Shown here piece after piece: positions 52,583-64,000 of a stretch of DNA of 64,000 nucleotides. The first letter of the stretch is position 1, and each line of letters opens with the position of its first letter. Below the pieces are notes generated by a model. That model was not told the DNA's origin. It ran no database searches and saw only the letters and a list, made by a program, of their open reading frames with translations. The translations under genes and the position numbers were made by a program. Origin of the DNA: Erigeron canadensis (lineage: Eukaryota > Streptophyta > Magnoliopsida > Asterales > Asteraceae); assembly GCF_010389155.1 (NCBI RefSeq), contig NC_057767.1:19851723-19915722 (forward strand), written 5' to 3'.

Positions 52583-55500
52583 CTACTTCTTAGCAGGCCT
52601 TGAGCCAGAAGGTGCTTCAGTAGCTTTTCTCTTAGGAGAGTTGATCTTTCCAAATAACCTTTCCTCCATCTCAACCTTGGCCTTCATTTTCTGTTGGATC
52701 TTTAGCATCCAGGCGCCATTCAGATGAGACTTTGGTTTTCCCTTTAGTGCATTGATCATCTCCTTATGCTCAAAATACCCAAACTTATGTACCGACACTT
52801 GCTCATACTCTTCTTCAGCTCTACCTTCTCTTTTCACAGTCAGATTAAACAACTTTAGACCATCTTCCTTCAGAATTTGCACATCCAGGATCTTTGCAGG
52901 ATGACACCTGTGTTTCATGTAGTAATCATACTGATCCTTTTCATGTTTATCCTTTACCTGAGCAACTTCTTTGGAAATGGGTACGAATGTAGAGAGGTCA
53001 GCATCTCGAGCAGATTTTCTTGAAGTCCTTGGGCCAGTAAGTTTGGGCTTCTGGGGTGGCCTGCAGATTTCCTTTTCAGCTTTCAGAACACTAGACATTA
53101 TTTCTTTCTTTTTAATCTCCATCTCTTTCTTTCTATTCTTTATCAAATCTTCAATAGATATCTTGAAAGTGAGATGGTCCAGTTTCTGTTCCAAGGGAGA
53201 ATACTTCATCCCATATTCATATTCTTCCATATCCACCAAGGCTTTCTGCACTCTTGAGTCATGCTTGATCTTCTGATATCTTTCTTTAGTAAGACCAAGA
53301 GCTGCAGCATCCACCAGATCAATGGTACCCATTGCCAAGTGTTGGGCCCTTTCTCTTTCTTGAGTCTCTCTCCACATAATGAATTAATTTGAGACTTGTT
53401 TTTGAAGGGCTTCCAACTTTTTCTGATCAGCTTCCAAGTCTGGCAATGGATAACCATGCTCATCCACGTTTTCACCAACCACAAAGCCAGAGTCCTTGGC
53501 CCCCTTTTTCTTTGGCTCCTCAACCATCTTTGCTTTGCCTTTATCTTTCCTTGATGGTTCAGATGGTTGAGGTTCAGATTGTGCCTTTGGTTGTTCCCCT
53601 CAGATCCAGATGTCCTTTTGGTTGCTTCAATAAGTTCTTGAGAGCTGGCCAGCAACCCAATTGGCACATCACTTCCCCCTTTGGGAATCTCTGCAGGCAT
53701 CCTTGCATATAAGTCGATAGCCTGTTGCATGCTCTGCAGAGGTTCCCAATTCTGCTGGGAAATACTATCAGAAATTCCCTTGGACATAGTCGCAAACTGA
53801 GCTCTTAATCTGAAAGGAGAGTTCAGATTTAACTTCTCATGCTCCAGGACTTCCTTCAGTAACCCCTTGTCTTCTTCAGATAACATACCAGAGGGAGGAG
53901 GAGTAACAACTTCAGAAGTTTTCTTGAGCAGGGCCAGGATTTCTACCAGTTGCTTTAACTGGTTCTGAACTTGTTTATCAAGAGTTGACACATAGTTTTT
54001 CATTTTAGTTACAGCCCTGACAACCTTGTCATTTGTTGCTTTAGATACTTCAGAAACCAGCACCCTGACCCTCTCTTCAACTTTGTCAGCCACCGACACT
54101 GAAATCTGAGAAATTAGATCTTCAGAAAATATAGATTTCAGTGTCGCAGAAACTTTATCACCAACTGAGGCACCAAGAGACTCTTCATCAACACTGGGCT
54201 TCTTCACCAACTCACCCACTTCCTTTTCAAGTGCCAAGAATGAACCTTGTATCATCAACAACCAGGATTGTAGATTCGCAACTACTGAACTCTGCACATC
54301 CCTCTTGGTCAACTTGAAGGCTTCACCAATAGCCCTACTTAATCCATTACACGATGACACCAATTCGTGCAGCTTCCCAACCACCAAGCTCTCATTAACT
54401 GCTATTCTTGTAAATTCATTACCCATAACACTTTGGGCATCCTTCAAATCGGCCAGAGACTTGGTGTTGGCAGCTAGAGATTTTGATAAGCCCTCAACCT
54501 GAATGAGAAGGTTTTGGACTGCAGTTTGTGACTTCTCTAGCTGAGCTTCCATGCTCAGAGGTGCAGCAGTTGAAGTGGAAGCTGAAGCAACAAAGGGAGT
54601 AGTCCTGATGCTCGCCAGAGATCTTTCCAGGATTCTTTCAGAAGGACCATCAGACTCGGTCTCAGAATCCAAATCTTTTTCTTGGTCTCCTGACAGCTCA
54701 TATGCCCTCCTTGGTGGAGCATCATGGATTTGAGAATGAAGAAACTGAGGAGGTGGTTGATGTGGTGGATCGAGATCAATGAATTGTGGTTGTTGTTGTG
54801 ATTTTTGTTGTTGTTGTTGTGATGATGGTTCTTCAAAAAGAGTGAGGGTTGGCTCAGAATCTGAAAGATTCTCCCCCAGTAATTCTTCATCAAAGACGAA
54901 GTCTTCGAGGTTTCCCTCTGGTAGCTCATCTTCATCCCAAACATTTACATTCTGGTCAGATATGCTCTGGTCTAGATTCCCAGAATCCAGACCAGCACCC
55001 AGTTCAGCAGCTGCTTCAGCAGGTGCATCGTTACTGGTCAGAGTTGGAACTGCTTCAGACGATACCAGTTGTGCCTCAGTAACTCTTGTGCTAGATCCAA
55101 GAGTCTCATCATCGGCTGCAGACTTTGAAACCTCCATTCCTCTGGGTATCACCTGAGAAATATCAAAAGTTTGTGCAAGCAAAGAGTGTAAAATTTGTGA
55201 AGTTACAGGGAGTGCATGTGCAGACACAACTTCTAATTTGTGTTGGGCTGACACACAAATATCTTCACCATCTCCTCCTAAAGAAGTTTTGGAGATGGCT
55301 GCTTGTGGGTTTCCCATTTGACCTTCTTCTGAAACCTGTTTTGAGGTTTCAGAAGGCTGAGCTTGGGTACTAATATCCTTGGGTTGTAAGGATGGCCTAA
55401 AAGGACGCAGTGTTAATAAACCCTTTGGAAATCCTGAGGAGTCTTTTGAGAGATCCTCAGGTTGGTCAGTGAAAGATGAAAGTGGCAGGGTAAAACTTGT

Positions 55501-56482
55501 TTTGGGTTTAAACAAGTGTATCGTAGTGCCACTAGATCGACTGGTGGGTCTCACATTCTTTTGTGACCCGCCCAGTGATCTTTTTGAGCTAGCTGGTCGT
55601 GCTGTGTCAGTTTTAACGTTGTTACTAAGTACCTGAAGCATAGCAGGGGATAGTTCAGGTTCGTCCTCAGACTCGGTCAGCTTGGAGAGGTCCTTGCAAA
55701 ATTCAGTCTGAGAACTCTCCTGAAAGACGTCAGCATAACCTTCTCCTAGAATTGCCAAAAAACAAATGCTCAAAAATCTGGGAAAGGCAATATGGATGCT
55801 TCTCTTCCCCTTCAACTTAGTCAACAGCTGAGCAAACAGCATTTCAGCAAAATCCACCTTCATCCCATGCCACAAGTAGTAGCCCATCTCGACCTGAATC
55901 AAGGAGATTTGATCCAGTCCTCCACTATTTCCTCCTAGACACTCTACAATTTGTGTCCAGAAGTATCTCCAATTGCCATATGGCCCGACGTCTTCAAATT
56001 GCCATCATCATCAACGATCTGGTTGTGGCCAGTAACCAGCAAAACTTCCTTGAAGTTCACCCCTTTTTGTCTCTTCATGTACGGGGTGTTGGGAGGCAAA
56101 TAGTTCAGCCTCAGCGCCTCCCTAAATCCGTCGAGTGTCAATACGCACTTCACCGTACCTTCCTTCAGCGTGAAGGCTATTGACTTCTCATCTTTGGCTA
56201 CTTCGGCCGTATACCAAAACTCCAGCAAATAACGATGGTATAACGCTCTGGGTCAGCAGTAAGAGCGTATGAAATGGGGCAGTGTTGAAGAAAAGTCTTT
56301 TGGCCCAGAATCCCTTCAGATTTGGCATTCAGGGCTGCCTTAAAATTATTCATGTTGAAGCGAATGGTCTTAGACTCAAAGTCTTTTGGCCATTGAGAGC
56401 TGGGTTTAACAGCAGATTTGGGTGGAGAATATTCAAAAGAAATGAGGGTTCTAGGTTCTTTAACGGAGGATGAGGAAGCCAT
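52583..56482 (-). pseudogene. Envelope-like ORF3 of S2, few breaks
   Basis: About 1,300 codons. ATG at 56482 (MASSSSVKEPRTLISFEYSP). N-terminal globular domain with LLEFWYTAEVAKDEKSIAF, LDGFREALRLNYLPPNTP and GGNSGGLDQISLIQVEMGYY. Then a long disordered S/T/Q-rich part with acidic clusters and a polyglutamine run (near 54800), coiled-coil segments (LEKSQTAVQNLLIQVEGLSK; TLDKQVQNQLKQLVEILALL; 54500-53900) and a lysine-rich C-terminal domain (LGLTKERYQKIKHDSRVQKA) ending SPKRKATEAPSGSRPAKK. Breaks: frameshifts near 56230, 55950 and 53600, and a TAA near 53385. The C-terminal domain matches S1 despite low overall identity. No signal peptide or clear membrane helix is seen; the C-terminus looks like a nuclear signal. 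Confidence 0.75.
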
Positions 56483-56960
56483 TTTAGAAGGAAATAGAAT
56501 GAAATGAAGAAGAGGAGATGAAAATGTGTTAAGAAATTTTAGGGTTTGAAGTTATGAAAGAGGATGAAATGGAAATTGAATACTTAAGAGAATGAATTGA
56601 ATGTTAGAGAGAATGAGAGAGAAATATGATTGGGAGTAAATGAAAATTGAAGTAAATGAAAGAATGATTTTGGAAAAAGGTTTATATATTTTCAAGGAAA
56701 TTCAAAGGATTTTCAGTTGAAAATAGATAAAAAGAATTTTGGAATTCAAACTCAAAGAAAATAATGATATTTTATTGATGGTAATTTTGATCGGGTTTGA
56801 AGTCTGAAATAATTTTAGGCGACACGTCCGCATTAAATGCTACAACGGGCATGACCCCACCTTTTCGAGAAAAAATCAAGCATTTTTAATGCAAAAGCAA
56901 TGATCATTTTTCTTTACGGCGCAAGTGGTATGACACGTCAGTAAAAAAGGATCCTGGAAC
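56483..56960 (-). promoter_or_regulatory. Candidate internal promoter and leader of ORF3 in S2
   Basis: On the minus strand in order: TGACGTGTCA (56940-56931), GTAGCATTTAATGC (palindrome core 56840-56830) with ACGTGTCG next to it, TATATAAA (about 56689-56681), a CT-rich leader of ~200 nt with TCTCTCTCATTCTCTC, AAACCCTAA (56547-56539) and the ATG at 56482. TGACGTGTCA, the palindrome core and AAACCCTAA are identical to those of S1 and in the same order. Confidence 0.6.
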
Positions 56961-57149
56961 AGTAAAAGTCATGTGTCCACTTGCCAGCTAGGTATCCATT
57001 GTATAATAAAAGGTTTTGATGGACTTCATATTTAATAATATTAAATTTCTGAGAGAGGTTAAGGAAGTGCAATCTGAACCTTCTCATATTTTTAGAAATT
57101 CTGAAGACCTTCAGTTTTTGAAACATTTCAGACAAAATGTTTTCTGAGG

Positions 57150-57218
57150 CAAAAATTCCCCCTCAGAAAGAAAGTTTCCTTCTGTTGTAAAAACATTTTT
57201 GCCAATTCCCCCAAAATG
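57150..57218 (-). other. Internal polypurine tracts of S2 between pol and ORF3
   Basis: Minus strand: TTTTGGGGGAATTGG just after the pol stop and CTGAGGGGGAATTTTTG about 50 bp further. Both contain GGGGGAATT, the core of the real PPT at 52285-52302. They could prime extra plus-strand DNA, as a central PPT does. Confidence 0.5.
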
Positions 57219-58101
57219 CTACACAGGATTTAGCATTCCTAACTCACTGATGAGATGTTTAAAAGTTTTGACATCTAAAGGTTTTGTGAACACATCAGCC
57301 AGTTGTTTATAAGTGGGAATGAAATGAATTTCAATATCACCTTTTAAAATATGATCACGAATGAAATGGTACCTGAGATCAATATGCTTGGTTTTAGAGT
57401 GCATTACAGGATTGTGAGATATTGCGATGGCACTTGTGTTATCACAAAATATTGGTGTTCTTGTGTACTTAACACCATAATCAGTTAGTTGATTCTTCAT
57501 CCATAAAATCTGAGCACAACAACTTGCAGCAGAAATGTACTCAGCCTCAGCAGTTGATAATGATACTGCAGTCTGTTTCTTGCTTGTCCAACTAACTAAT
57601 TTGCCACCAAGGAAATGACACCCACCTGTGGTACTTTTCCTATCTATCTTACAACCTGCATGATCAGAATCTGAATATCCCATGAGATCTAGACTTGAGC
57701 CTTTGGGATACCAAAGACCTAGTCTGGGAACACCTTTCAGGTATCGAAAAATTCTTTTTACTGCATTCTGGTGTGCTTCTCTGGGATCAGATTGAAATCG
57801 TGCACAAAGACATGTTGCAAACATTATGTCTGGTCTACTTGCAGTTAAGTACATCAATGATCCCACCATACCACGATATTTTGTGGGATCGACAGGTTTT
57901 CCATTAGGATCTGAGTCCAAAGTTAATGGTGCAGAAATTGGAGTATCTTTAGATGAAACCGAATCAAATTGATATTTCTTTAATAAATCTTTGACATATT
58001 TTTCTTGATTAATAAAAATACCATCACTGGTTTGTTTTACTTGAAGACCCAGAAAATATGTCAATTCACCCATCATACTCATTTCATACTCAGAAGACAT
58101 A
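57219..58101 (-). pseudogene. pol: Pol of S2, reverse transcriptase end and RNase H
   Basis: Continues the frame of 60872-63303 after the solo LTR: SSEYEMSMMGELTYFLGLQV, GKPVDPTKYRGMVGSLMYL, then RNase H YSDSDHAGCKIDRKSTTGG, STAEAEYISAASCCAQI, CDNTSAIAISHNPV, KHIDLRYHFIRDH and LADVFTKPL, ending GMLNPV with TAG at 57221-57219. No stop inside this part. In S1 the segment MSMMGELTYFLGLQ is deleted, so S2 is the better reference. Confidence 0.9.
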
Positions 58102-60866
58102 TGTAACACCCCACCGTTGGCGGAAACATGAAGTGTCATGAAAAGTACAGCACGACATGGAATTACATAGATACTGCTAAATGAAATGGAATATAATAAA
58201 TATATTCTCAAATACATGAGTTCGAAGTCATAACAGTGCTAAAATAGCTTATTACAACCAAGTCCATAAAAAAAAAATATTCCAAGGCATGTAGCCTTAA
58301 AGTCTGAAAATAAATAGAGGAGCACTAATCTCCGAAGTCCAAGCCTAGAATAGCAGTCTTTATCCCTGATTAGCCTGAGTACCTGAAAAGTATACTAAAA
58401 CGCGTCAACACAAAGGTTGGTGAGTTCGTAGGTTTTAGTCAAAAAGTCTAGTCAAGAAATAAGTCTTTTGTCGATTATTTTAAGTCTAAACCAGTAATAG
58501 TTCAATATATTATGAGCAGAGTTACGCCATAATAAGTCCAAAGTCTCAATGTCTCAAAGTCCGGCCTTACGGTACCTGCCTTAGTCCAAAGTCTCAAGTC
58601 CCAACTCATACAATAAGTACGTCCAAAGCACAACAAACAAACACATAAACACACACATACAACAAGATCAAAGCACGTCAAATGGCACAGTAACTCTATA
58701 CGCACAGGCTCAATATTGGACATAAAACAAAAATCGACTGAACTGTTTGAAAATAAGTATACTTTCCACCCCAAAACTTGTAAAAAGAGGGGCTACGAAA
58801 CTCACCTGAAAGCAGCACAAGCACAAATACCCTAGATGAACGAACAAGAACACGAACAGTCAAATACACTTGAAATGAGCTCACTATCTGTCCAAAAGTC
58901 CTACATTGTCCACAAGTCATCCAGTAAGTACTTACTAAATTGTATAAGTCCATGTCCTATACTAGTGTCTTAGGAAATGCCATTATATCTCATCAAATGT
59001 CATACTATTATTAATAGTCTTTTTGTCCTTATAAGTTGTCCAAGGAAATAGTTCATTTAATAATGTCCCGTTTTATTGTTTATATCCGTTAAGTCTTCGT
59101 GTCAACGTCATTATAAAATATATTAAGTCCGGAAAGTCATATAGTGGTACATCGTCTTTACAAAGTTTCTTTTTTTTTATTCTTTGTCTATATATATATA
59201 GTCGTTATAAAGTCTAAGAAGTCCGATAAGTCATTACTGTCGTTAAACGAATATATAATTTATAAATGGTCCTTTCAACGTCTTTATAATACATTTATAT
59301 GTATAAATACTTAAATTAGTCCTTAATATATTTATATATATCAATTTAATTATTATAAAAATTTGGGATTAATAACATTGATCAAATTGTTTAAAAAGTA
59401 ATTTAACTTTATTTAAAACTTTAATTTGACTAATTCATCAACTTAAACATTTCTAACCGGTTTGACTAACTTTGACCAGTGTTGACCGGCGTTGACCGGA
59501 ACAAAAATCTCTAACGACTCTTAGATCTAACAACATTTCATTACCCAATCAATTTTTTTGAAACCAAAATATATATTCCGGCCGGTTTGACCGGCGTTGA
59601 CCGAACCACAATCAACAAAACTAGTTTCGGTTACAATGAACAAGTTACAACACAATTTCAAGTCCAAAACCAAGTTTTTAGATCGGATCTAAGCTAGATC
59701 TAACCAAGAACGAACCGAAAATCATATTTAGCCACGGTTTTAATTAGTATGTATGTATTCATGTGTTAAAGGACCGAAATCACAATGAGCACATCAAATC
59801 TTAATCAAGAACATAGATTTCGGATCAAACTTTTCGGATTTCAAAGATTTCGGACCATAGCTCTTAGATTTAGAAGATTTCGGGTCAAGATTTCGGATCT
59901 ATCCATATATACATACATATATACATCCGATTTGTTTAACATAATGTAAGATTTTCGGATCCAAGAGATTTTCGGATATATATATATATATAACCTTAAA
60001 CAACCGAAAATTTATATATATATTTTCTCATAGAAAATCGATTTACACAAATCTAAGAAAAGATTTTCGGATTTAAGAGAAGGAAGGAAGAGATTTAAAG
60101 CCGAAAATGTGTGTATATATATACATAAAAATTATCGTGTATATATATACATATATGACTAAAAACAGGTTTCATACAACCGAATATATATATACATACA
60201 CGAAAATCTTAATTTTTGATGAAGAACACGTAATTAAATCAATGATTCGTGCCATACTTACCACGATCTAAAACAAAATAGAAGGAGAAGATGATAGATG
60301 GTGGTTCGGTGGTGGTCTTGTGGTGGTTGGCGGCCGGATTTGAGAGAAAGAGGGGGGAGGGGGGCGGCTGGAGAAGAGGAGAAAGAGAGGGAGGGAGAGT
60401 GTGTGAGAAATGAGAGGGGTTAGGGTTAGGGTTAGGGTTTTGTTGGTTCATGTTTCCCCCTTTGACCGAGTTTGACCATCCTTGACCTTCACAAAACTCG
60501 TTTGACTAGATCATTTTACAAGACTCATGACCCGTAAATTTATTTTGTCGTCATATTTAAACGTAACTTTTTAATAGCTTTCTAACAGATATAAACATGT
60601 CTATTTTCACTTATTAAATCTTTACTTGATTTAAATTTTAAGTATTTTACTAAGTTTAGCATTTCCACAAGACAACTAGCATTCCTCCTGTTCTCGAGTC
60701 CACATACAATTTTTTTAACGTCTAAACGCTCAATAAGCCCAAATCTAATAGAAATTCATTATTCCGTGATAAAGTCTTATTAGACTAATTACGTACATAA
60801 ACAATACGAACTAAAAATTACCGGAAAGTGCTTTCAGAAAAATACGGTCAGATGACGGTTGTCACA
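58102..60866 (-). mobile_element. Gypsy-type solo LTR (2765 bp) in the reverse transcriptase of S2
   Basis: Starts TGTAACACCCC, ends GGTTGTCACA, flanked by perfect ACATA (58097-58101 and 60867-60871). It shares with the other gypsy LTRs the succession GCGGAAACATGAAGTGTC, CCTGAAAAG...GTCAAC...GGTGAGTTCGTAGG and GGGGCTACGAAACTCAC. No internal coding region, so a solo LTR. It contains repeated TTTCGGAT (59800-60080), repeated TTGACC, a G-rich block (60345-60400) and three TTAGGG units (about 60418-60437). Confidence 0.88.
59460..60490. repeat. TTGACC (W-box) clusters in the solo LTR
   Basis: TTGACC occurs about eight times in three clusters (59470-59500, 59585-59602, 60465-60490) plus isolated TTGAC. 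TTGACC/T is the core recognised by WRKY factors. With TTTCGGAT repeats between, the LTR has dense regulatory-type repeats. Confidence 0.6.
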
Positions 60867-60871
60867 ACATA

Positions 60872-63303
60872 ATTTTTGAAAACTTGTCACACAATTTGTT
60901 ATTTGTAGAACCAAACACAATATCATCAACATATACTTGTACAAGTAAGATATCACTTTTCTCATGCAAGATGAATAAAGTGTTATCTATAGCACCTCTA
61001 CGAAAACCATTATCTAAAAGATGTCGAGTTAGAGTATCATACCAGGCTCTAGGTGCTTGTTTCAGACCATACAATGCTTTGTTCAGTCGATACACCTAGT
61101 GAGGTTTTTCTTTGCTTTCAAACCCTGGAGGTTGATACACATACACAACTTCTTCTAGTTCTCCATTCAGGAATGCACTTTTAACATCCATTTGGTAGAC
61201 TTTGAACTCATGATGAGCTGCAAAAGCTAAGAAAATTCTGATAGCTTCTAGTCTTGCCACTGGTGCAAAAGTCTCATCAAAATCAATTCCTTCTTCTTGT
61301 ACATAACCCTTTGCAACAAGTCTGGCCTTGTTTCTGATTACATGGCCATCTTCATCTACCTTGTTTCTAAAGACCCATCTTGTCCCAATTGGTTCTTTCT
61401 TCAGATTGGTGGGACATGGAACAAGCTCCCAAACATTGTTCTTTTCAAATTGGTTGAGCTCTTCTTGCATGGCTTCAACCCAACTTGGATCTTTCAAAGC
61501 CTCGTCAATCTTCTTCGGTTCTATCAGTGACAAGAAGCTGACGAATAAGCATTGATCGCTTGTGGCTCTTCTGGTCTGAACCCCTCTACTTGGATCGCCA
61601 ATCACTTGATCAATTGGATGTGAGCGAGTCCATTTAGAGTAATGACCAGGATTAACAATGATATCAGTGCAAGAACTTCTCTGTCCTACTTCATAAGATG
61701 GATCAGAATAAACTATTTCAGCTTCATCGTCTTCATCATCTTGTAAATCACGATTTGCATCATGAAATTCTTCATTCTGAGGTATTTCAGGGGAAACTGA
61801 TATCTGAGGAGTACCACGCATATCTGATCCAATAGTCAATTCAGGAGGTAGTTTGAATGTGACTGAAGGATAGAATGGAATGTTACTTTGTTGATTTGAA
61901 GTTGGTTCTGAACTGGATTGAACAGAAACAAGTTCAGGTGACTGATCTGATTTGTCATTTTGATCAGAATCACCTAAACTGAGAGGACTTCCAGAAGGTT
62001 GTTCAGAGACTGGTTTATCAAAGATTGCTGAATTTGATTCATCAAAGGTATCATGAACTGACTCATCAACCTTTTCAAGTCTTTTGTTATAGACTCTAAA
62101 GGCCTTGTGAATTGTTGAATATCCTAGGAAATACCTTTCATCAGCTTTGGCATCAAATTTGCCCAATTTGCTGGAATCATTCAAAATGTATACTGGAAAT
62201 CCAAAAACATGAAAATATCCAATATTTGGCTTTCTATTTCTGAGTACTTCATAGGCAGTCTTCTTATGTCTTTTGACATAAATGGAACGATTCTGAGTGT
62301 AGCAAGCAGTTGCAACAGCTTCAGCCCAAAAACATTTTGGAAGACCTGATTCATTCAACATGCTTCTGGCAGCTTCTATCAGTGTTCGATTTTTTCTCTC
62401 CACCACACCGTTTTGTTCTGGAGTGTGTGCTGAGGAGAAATTCTGAGATATGCCAGTGTCAGTGTAGAAGGTTTCCAGAGTGGAATTTCTGAACTCAGTG
62501 CCATTGTCACTTCTGAGCTGACAAACTTTTCGCTTGTGCTTGAGTTCAATTTGTTTGATGAGGGCAATAATTTCAGCAGCAGCTTCACTTTTATTTCTGA
62601 GGAAGATTACCCAACAATATCTTGAATATTCATCAACTACAACCAAGGTGTACTTCTTCCCGGCTCTTGTCTGAACATTCACAGGACCAAAGAGATCCAT
62701 GTGTAACATGTGAAGTGGTTCAGTGATGCTGAAATTTTGCTTGGTTTTAAAAGATGCTCGTTTCTTCTTTCCCATTTCACACCCTGGACATGGCTTGTCT
62801 TTATTGAAAGACATGGCTGGTATCCCATCAGCAAGTTGTTTTCTTGACAATTTATTTATATTTTTGAAATTTAGATGGGATAGTCTTTTGTGCCATAACC
62901 AGTTGGTGTCCTCATCAGCCTTTGTATAGAAACATTGTTCAGAAGTAGCATTGTTCATGTCTACTACATAAATGTTTCCTTTTCTGGGAGCAATCATTAC
63001 TACCTTCCAATCTCTGTTGAATATGGTACCTTGTGAAATATCAAATAAAACCTTAAAGCCATCATCACAAAGTTGACTGACACTAATCAGGTTATATTTC
63101 AAACCATTCACATATGCAACTTTTGTGAATTTGACCTGACCATTATTCACAATACCATATCCTTCAGTTTGTCCATGATCATCATTACCAAAAGTTATTG
63201 AGGGCCCCTCTTGCACCCTATATTCCTCCAGCAGGGATTTGTGACCAGTCATGGTTCTGCCAGCAGCACTGTCAAGAAACCAAGTATTCTTTTTGCGGTC
63301 ACC
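60872..63303 (-). pseudogene. pol: Pol of S2: protease, integrase and most of reverse transcriptase
   Basis: Starts at 63303 after an acceptor-like TGTGTAG. Protease [16 protein letters not shown]-pre-integrase with [15 protein letters not shown] and [11 protein letters not shown]; integrase [37 protein letters not shown]; reverse transcriptase [44 protein letters not shown], a TAG at 61098-61096, then YRLNKALYGLKQAPRAWYD and VYVDDIVFGS. Apart from that TAG the whole stretch of ~800 codons is open. The TAG stands at exactly the place of a TAG in S1. The solo LTR cuts the frame 30 codons after YVDD. Confidence 0.92.
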
Positions 63304-63320
63304 CTACACATACACAAAAA

Positions 63321-63998
63321 TTAGTTCTTTTTGGGAACCCATCTTTTGATGGGTTCACTGGACTTTCCCTGAACAGTCTCAGATTTGTTTGGTATGTGTG
63401 GAACAGATGGATCAAACGGAATTTCAATCATAACTTCTGATGACACAAAAACAGTTGGTTTAATGATCTCAGAAACCTTTTTCTTCTCAGAGTTTTGCTT
63501 TTCTTGTTTGATTTTCTTTGAAAAAGATTTTGGGTTTTGTTTGGGATTTTGGGGAGTGCTTTCAACGTTTTTCAATCGTGCATTACAGCTTTGTACTTGC
63601 CTAGCCAAGTTTTGAAATTGACTCTCAATCCTTAACAAAATAGATTCATGATCAGACACCTGAGCTCTACCAGAATCTGAGGTAGAAGGCTCAGCAAGGA
63701 TGACATTCTTCTTCTTTTTCTGGTTATGGGAAACCTGATTTGAAGATTGAGGGGAGGGCTTCTTGGATTTAGCCTTCTTGTCTGAAGCATTGGTCTGACA
63801 TGCTTCAGATTTGCCCTCATGTTGTTCTTGGGTTTGATCAGTTATCAGTTTTGTTTTTCCAAGATCTTTAAAAACAATTTCTGGTCTCATTTCTTTTGGA
63901 AGAGCATCAAAATCAGTTATTACAGAAGCAAGATGAAGATCACCAGTACCATAAGCAATTCTTTGGTTTTCAAAGGTTTTCTTTATGGCAGCTTCTGG
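63321..63998 (-). CDS. gag: Gag of S2, C-terminal part (cut by the window edge)
   Basis: Open from the edge to TAA at 63323-63321, about 225 codons. The first part, AYGTGDLHLASVITDFDALP, matches S1 (SGDLQMAAAIPDLHALP). Then a lysine-rich section (KKAKSKKPSPQSSNQ), a coiled-coil-like ESILLRIESQFQNLARQVQS shared with S1, more lysine-rich sequence and the end KRWVPKKN. The zinc knuckle and capsid parts lie outside the window. The stop is 18 bases from the start of pol in another frame. Confidence 0.85.
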   Translation of the reverse strand, partial: PEAAIKKTFENQRIAYGTGDLHLASVITDFDALPKEMRPEIVFKDLGKTKLITDQTQEQHEGKSEACQTNASDKKAKSKKPSPQSSNQVSHNQKKKKNVILAEPSTSDSGRAQVSDHESILLRIESQFQNLARQVQSCNARLKNVESTPQNPKQNPKSFSKKIKQEKQNSEKKKVSEIIKPTVFVSSEVMIEIPFDPSVPHIPNKSETVQGKSSEPIKRWVPKKN

Positions 63999-64000
63999 AA

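Larger units (their letters stand above)
51343..64000 (-). mobile_element. Element S2: Sirevirus with ORF3, runs off the right edge
   Basis: Read leftward: gag (partial, from the edge to 63321), pol (63303-60872 and 58101-57219, split by a solo LTR), internal purine tracts, promoter-like block, ORF3 (56482-52583), PPT, 3' LTR (52284-51343). The 5' LTR, PBS and Gag N-terminus are outside. Same organisation as S1; reverse transcriptases about 80 percent identical by eye, but LTR sequences very different, so these are two families of one lineage. Confidence 0.9.

Noticed and set aside
54305..55636. Plus-strand frames over ORF3 of S2 (for example 54779-55156)
   Set aside because: Antisense shadows of the polyglutamine and serine-rich ORF3; no independent support.
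60418..60443. TTAGGG repeated three times, as in telomeres
   Set aside because: Only three units inside a solo LTR, in a G-rich run; plant telomeres mostly use TTTAGGG. This is not an interstitial telomere.

Overview
The window is plant nuclear DNA made almost entirely of nested LTR retrotransposons. I found no ordinary host gene, RNA gene or CRISPR array. The density of Sirevirus (SIRE/Maximus-type Ty1/copia) elements, the low GC content and the many plant-type primer-binding sites matching the 3' end of initiator-Met tRNA point to a dicot. The daisy family (Asteraceae) is my best guess from the style of the Gag proteins, not a demonstrated identification.

Layout, left to right. 1-7385: element A (+), whose 5' part lies outside the window. 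It has a leader with a promoter-like block, a broken envelope-like ORF1 (2697-5144), an intact ORF2 that has no ATG and begins at a splice acceptor (5554-6701), a polypurine tract (PPT) and a 626-bp 3' LTR. 7386-31514: element G (-), a Ty3/gypsy element reading right to left: 5' LTR, primer-binding site (PBS), a proline-rich pre-Gag ORF, Gag and protease, then cut by element A. It is interrupted by a 4.3-kb solo LTR of its own superfamily (9885-14149). Its 5' LTR is interrupted by S1 (16900-29461, +), a full-length Sirevirus with gag, pol and a third, envelope-like ORF3. 31515-47670: element O (-), an older Sirevirus truncated by G. Its gag is split by Y (33950-45728, +), a younger relative with 321-bp LTRs and an AGACT target-site duplication (TSD). 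47671-48247: envelope-like fragment B (-), into which O inserted, with a repeat-rich 5' flank to about 51.3 kb. 51343-64000: S2 (-), a second ORF3-bearing Sirevirus running off the right edge, with a 2.8-kb gypsy-type solo LTR (58102-60866) in its reverse transcriptase.

Every coding region except A-ORF2 (and the partial S2 gag at the edge) carries stops, frameshifts or deletions, so the window is a graveyard rather than a set of active genes. Pairs of related copies still allow comparison. S1 and S2 share a candidate promoter (TGACGTGTCA, a GCATTTAATGC palindrome, TATA box, AAACCCTAA box) between pol and ORF3. They also share an in-frame TAG at the same place in reverse transcriptase, a DSA instead of DSG protease motif, and internal copies of the PPT. 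Separately, each family carries its own short motif, usually palindromic, scattered many times through its noncoding DNA: TGACGTCA-centred palindromes in A and B, AGATCGTTTCA in Y, GATCGTCC in O, CCAGTT in S1, CTTCAG in S2. I regard the ORF3 promoter and these motif arrays as the most interesting signals. The motif arrays recall binding sites for element-encoded anti-silencing proteins, but that is inference.
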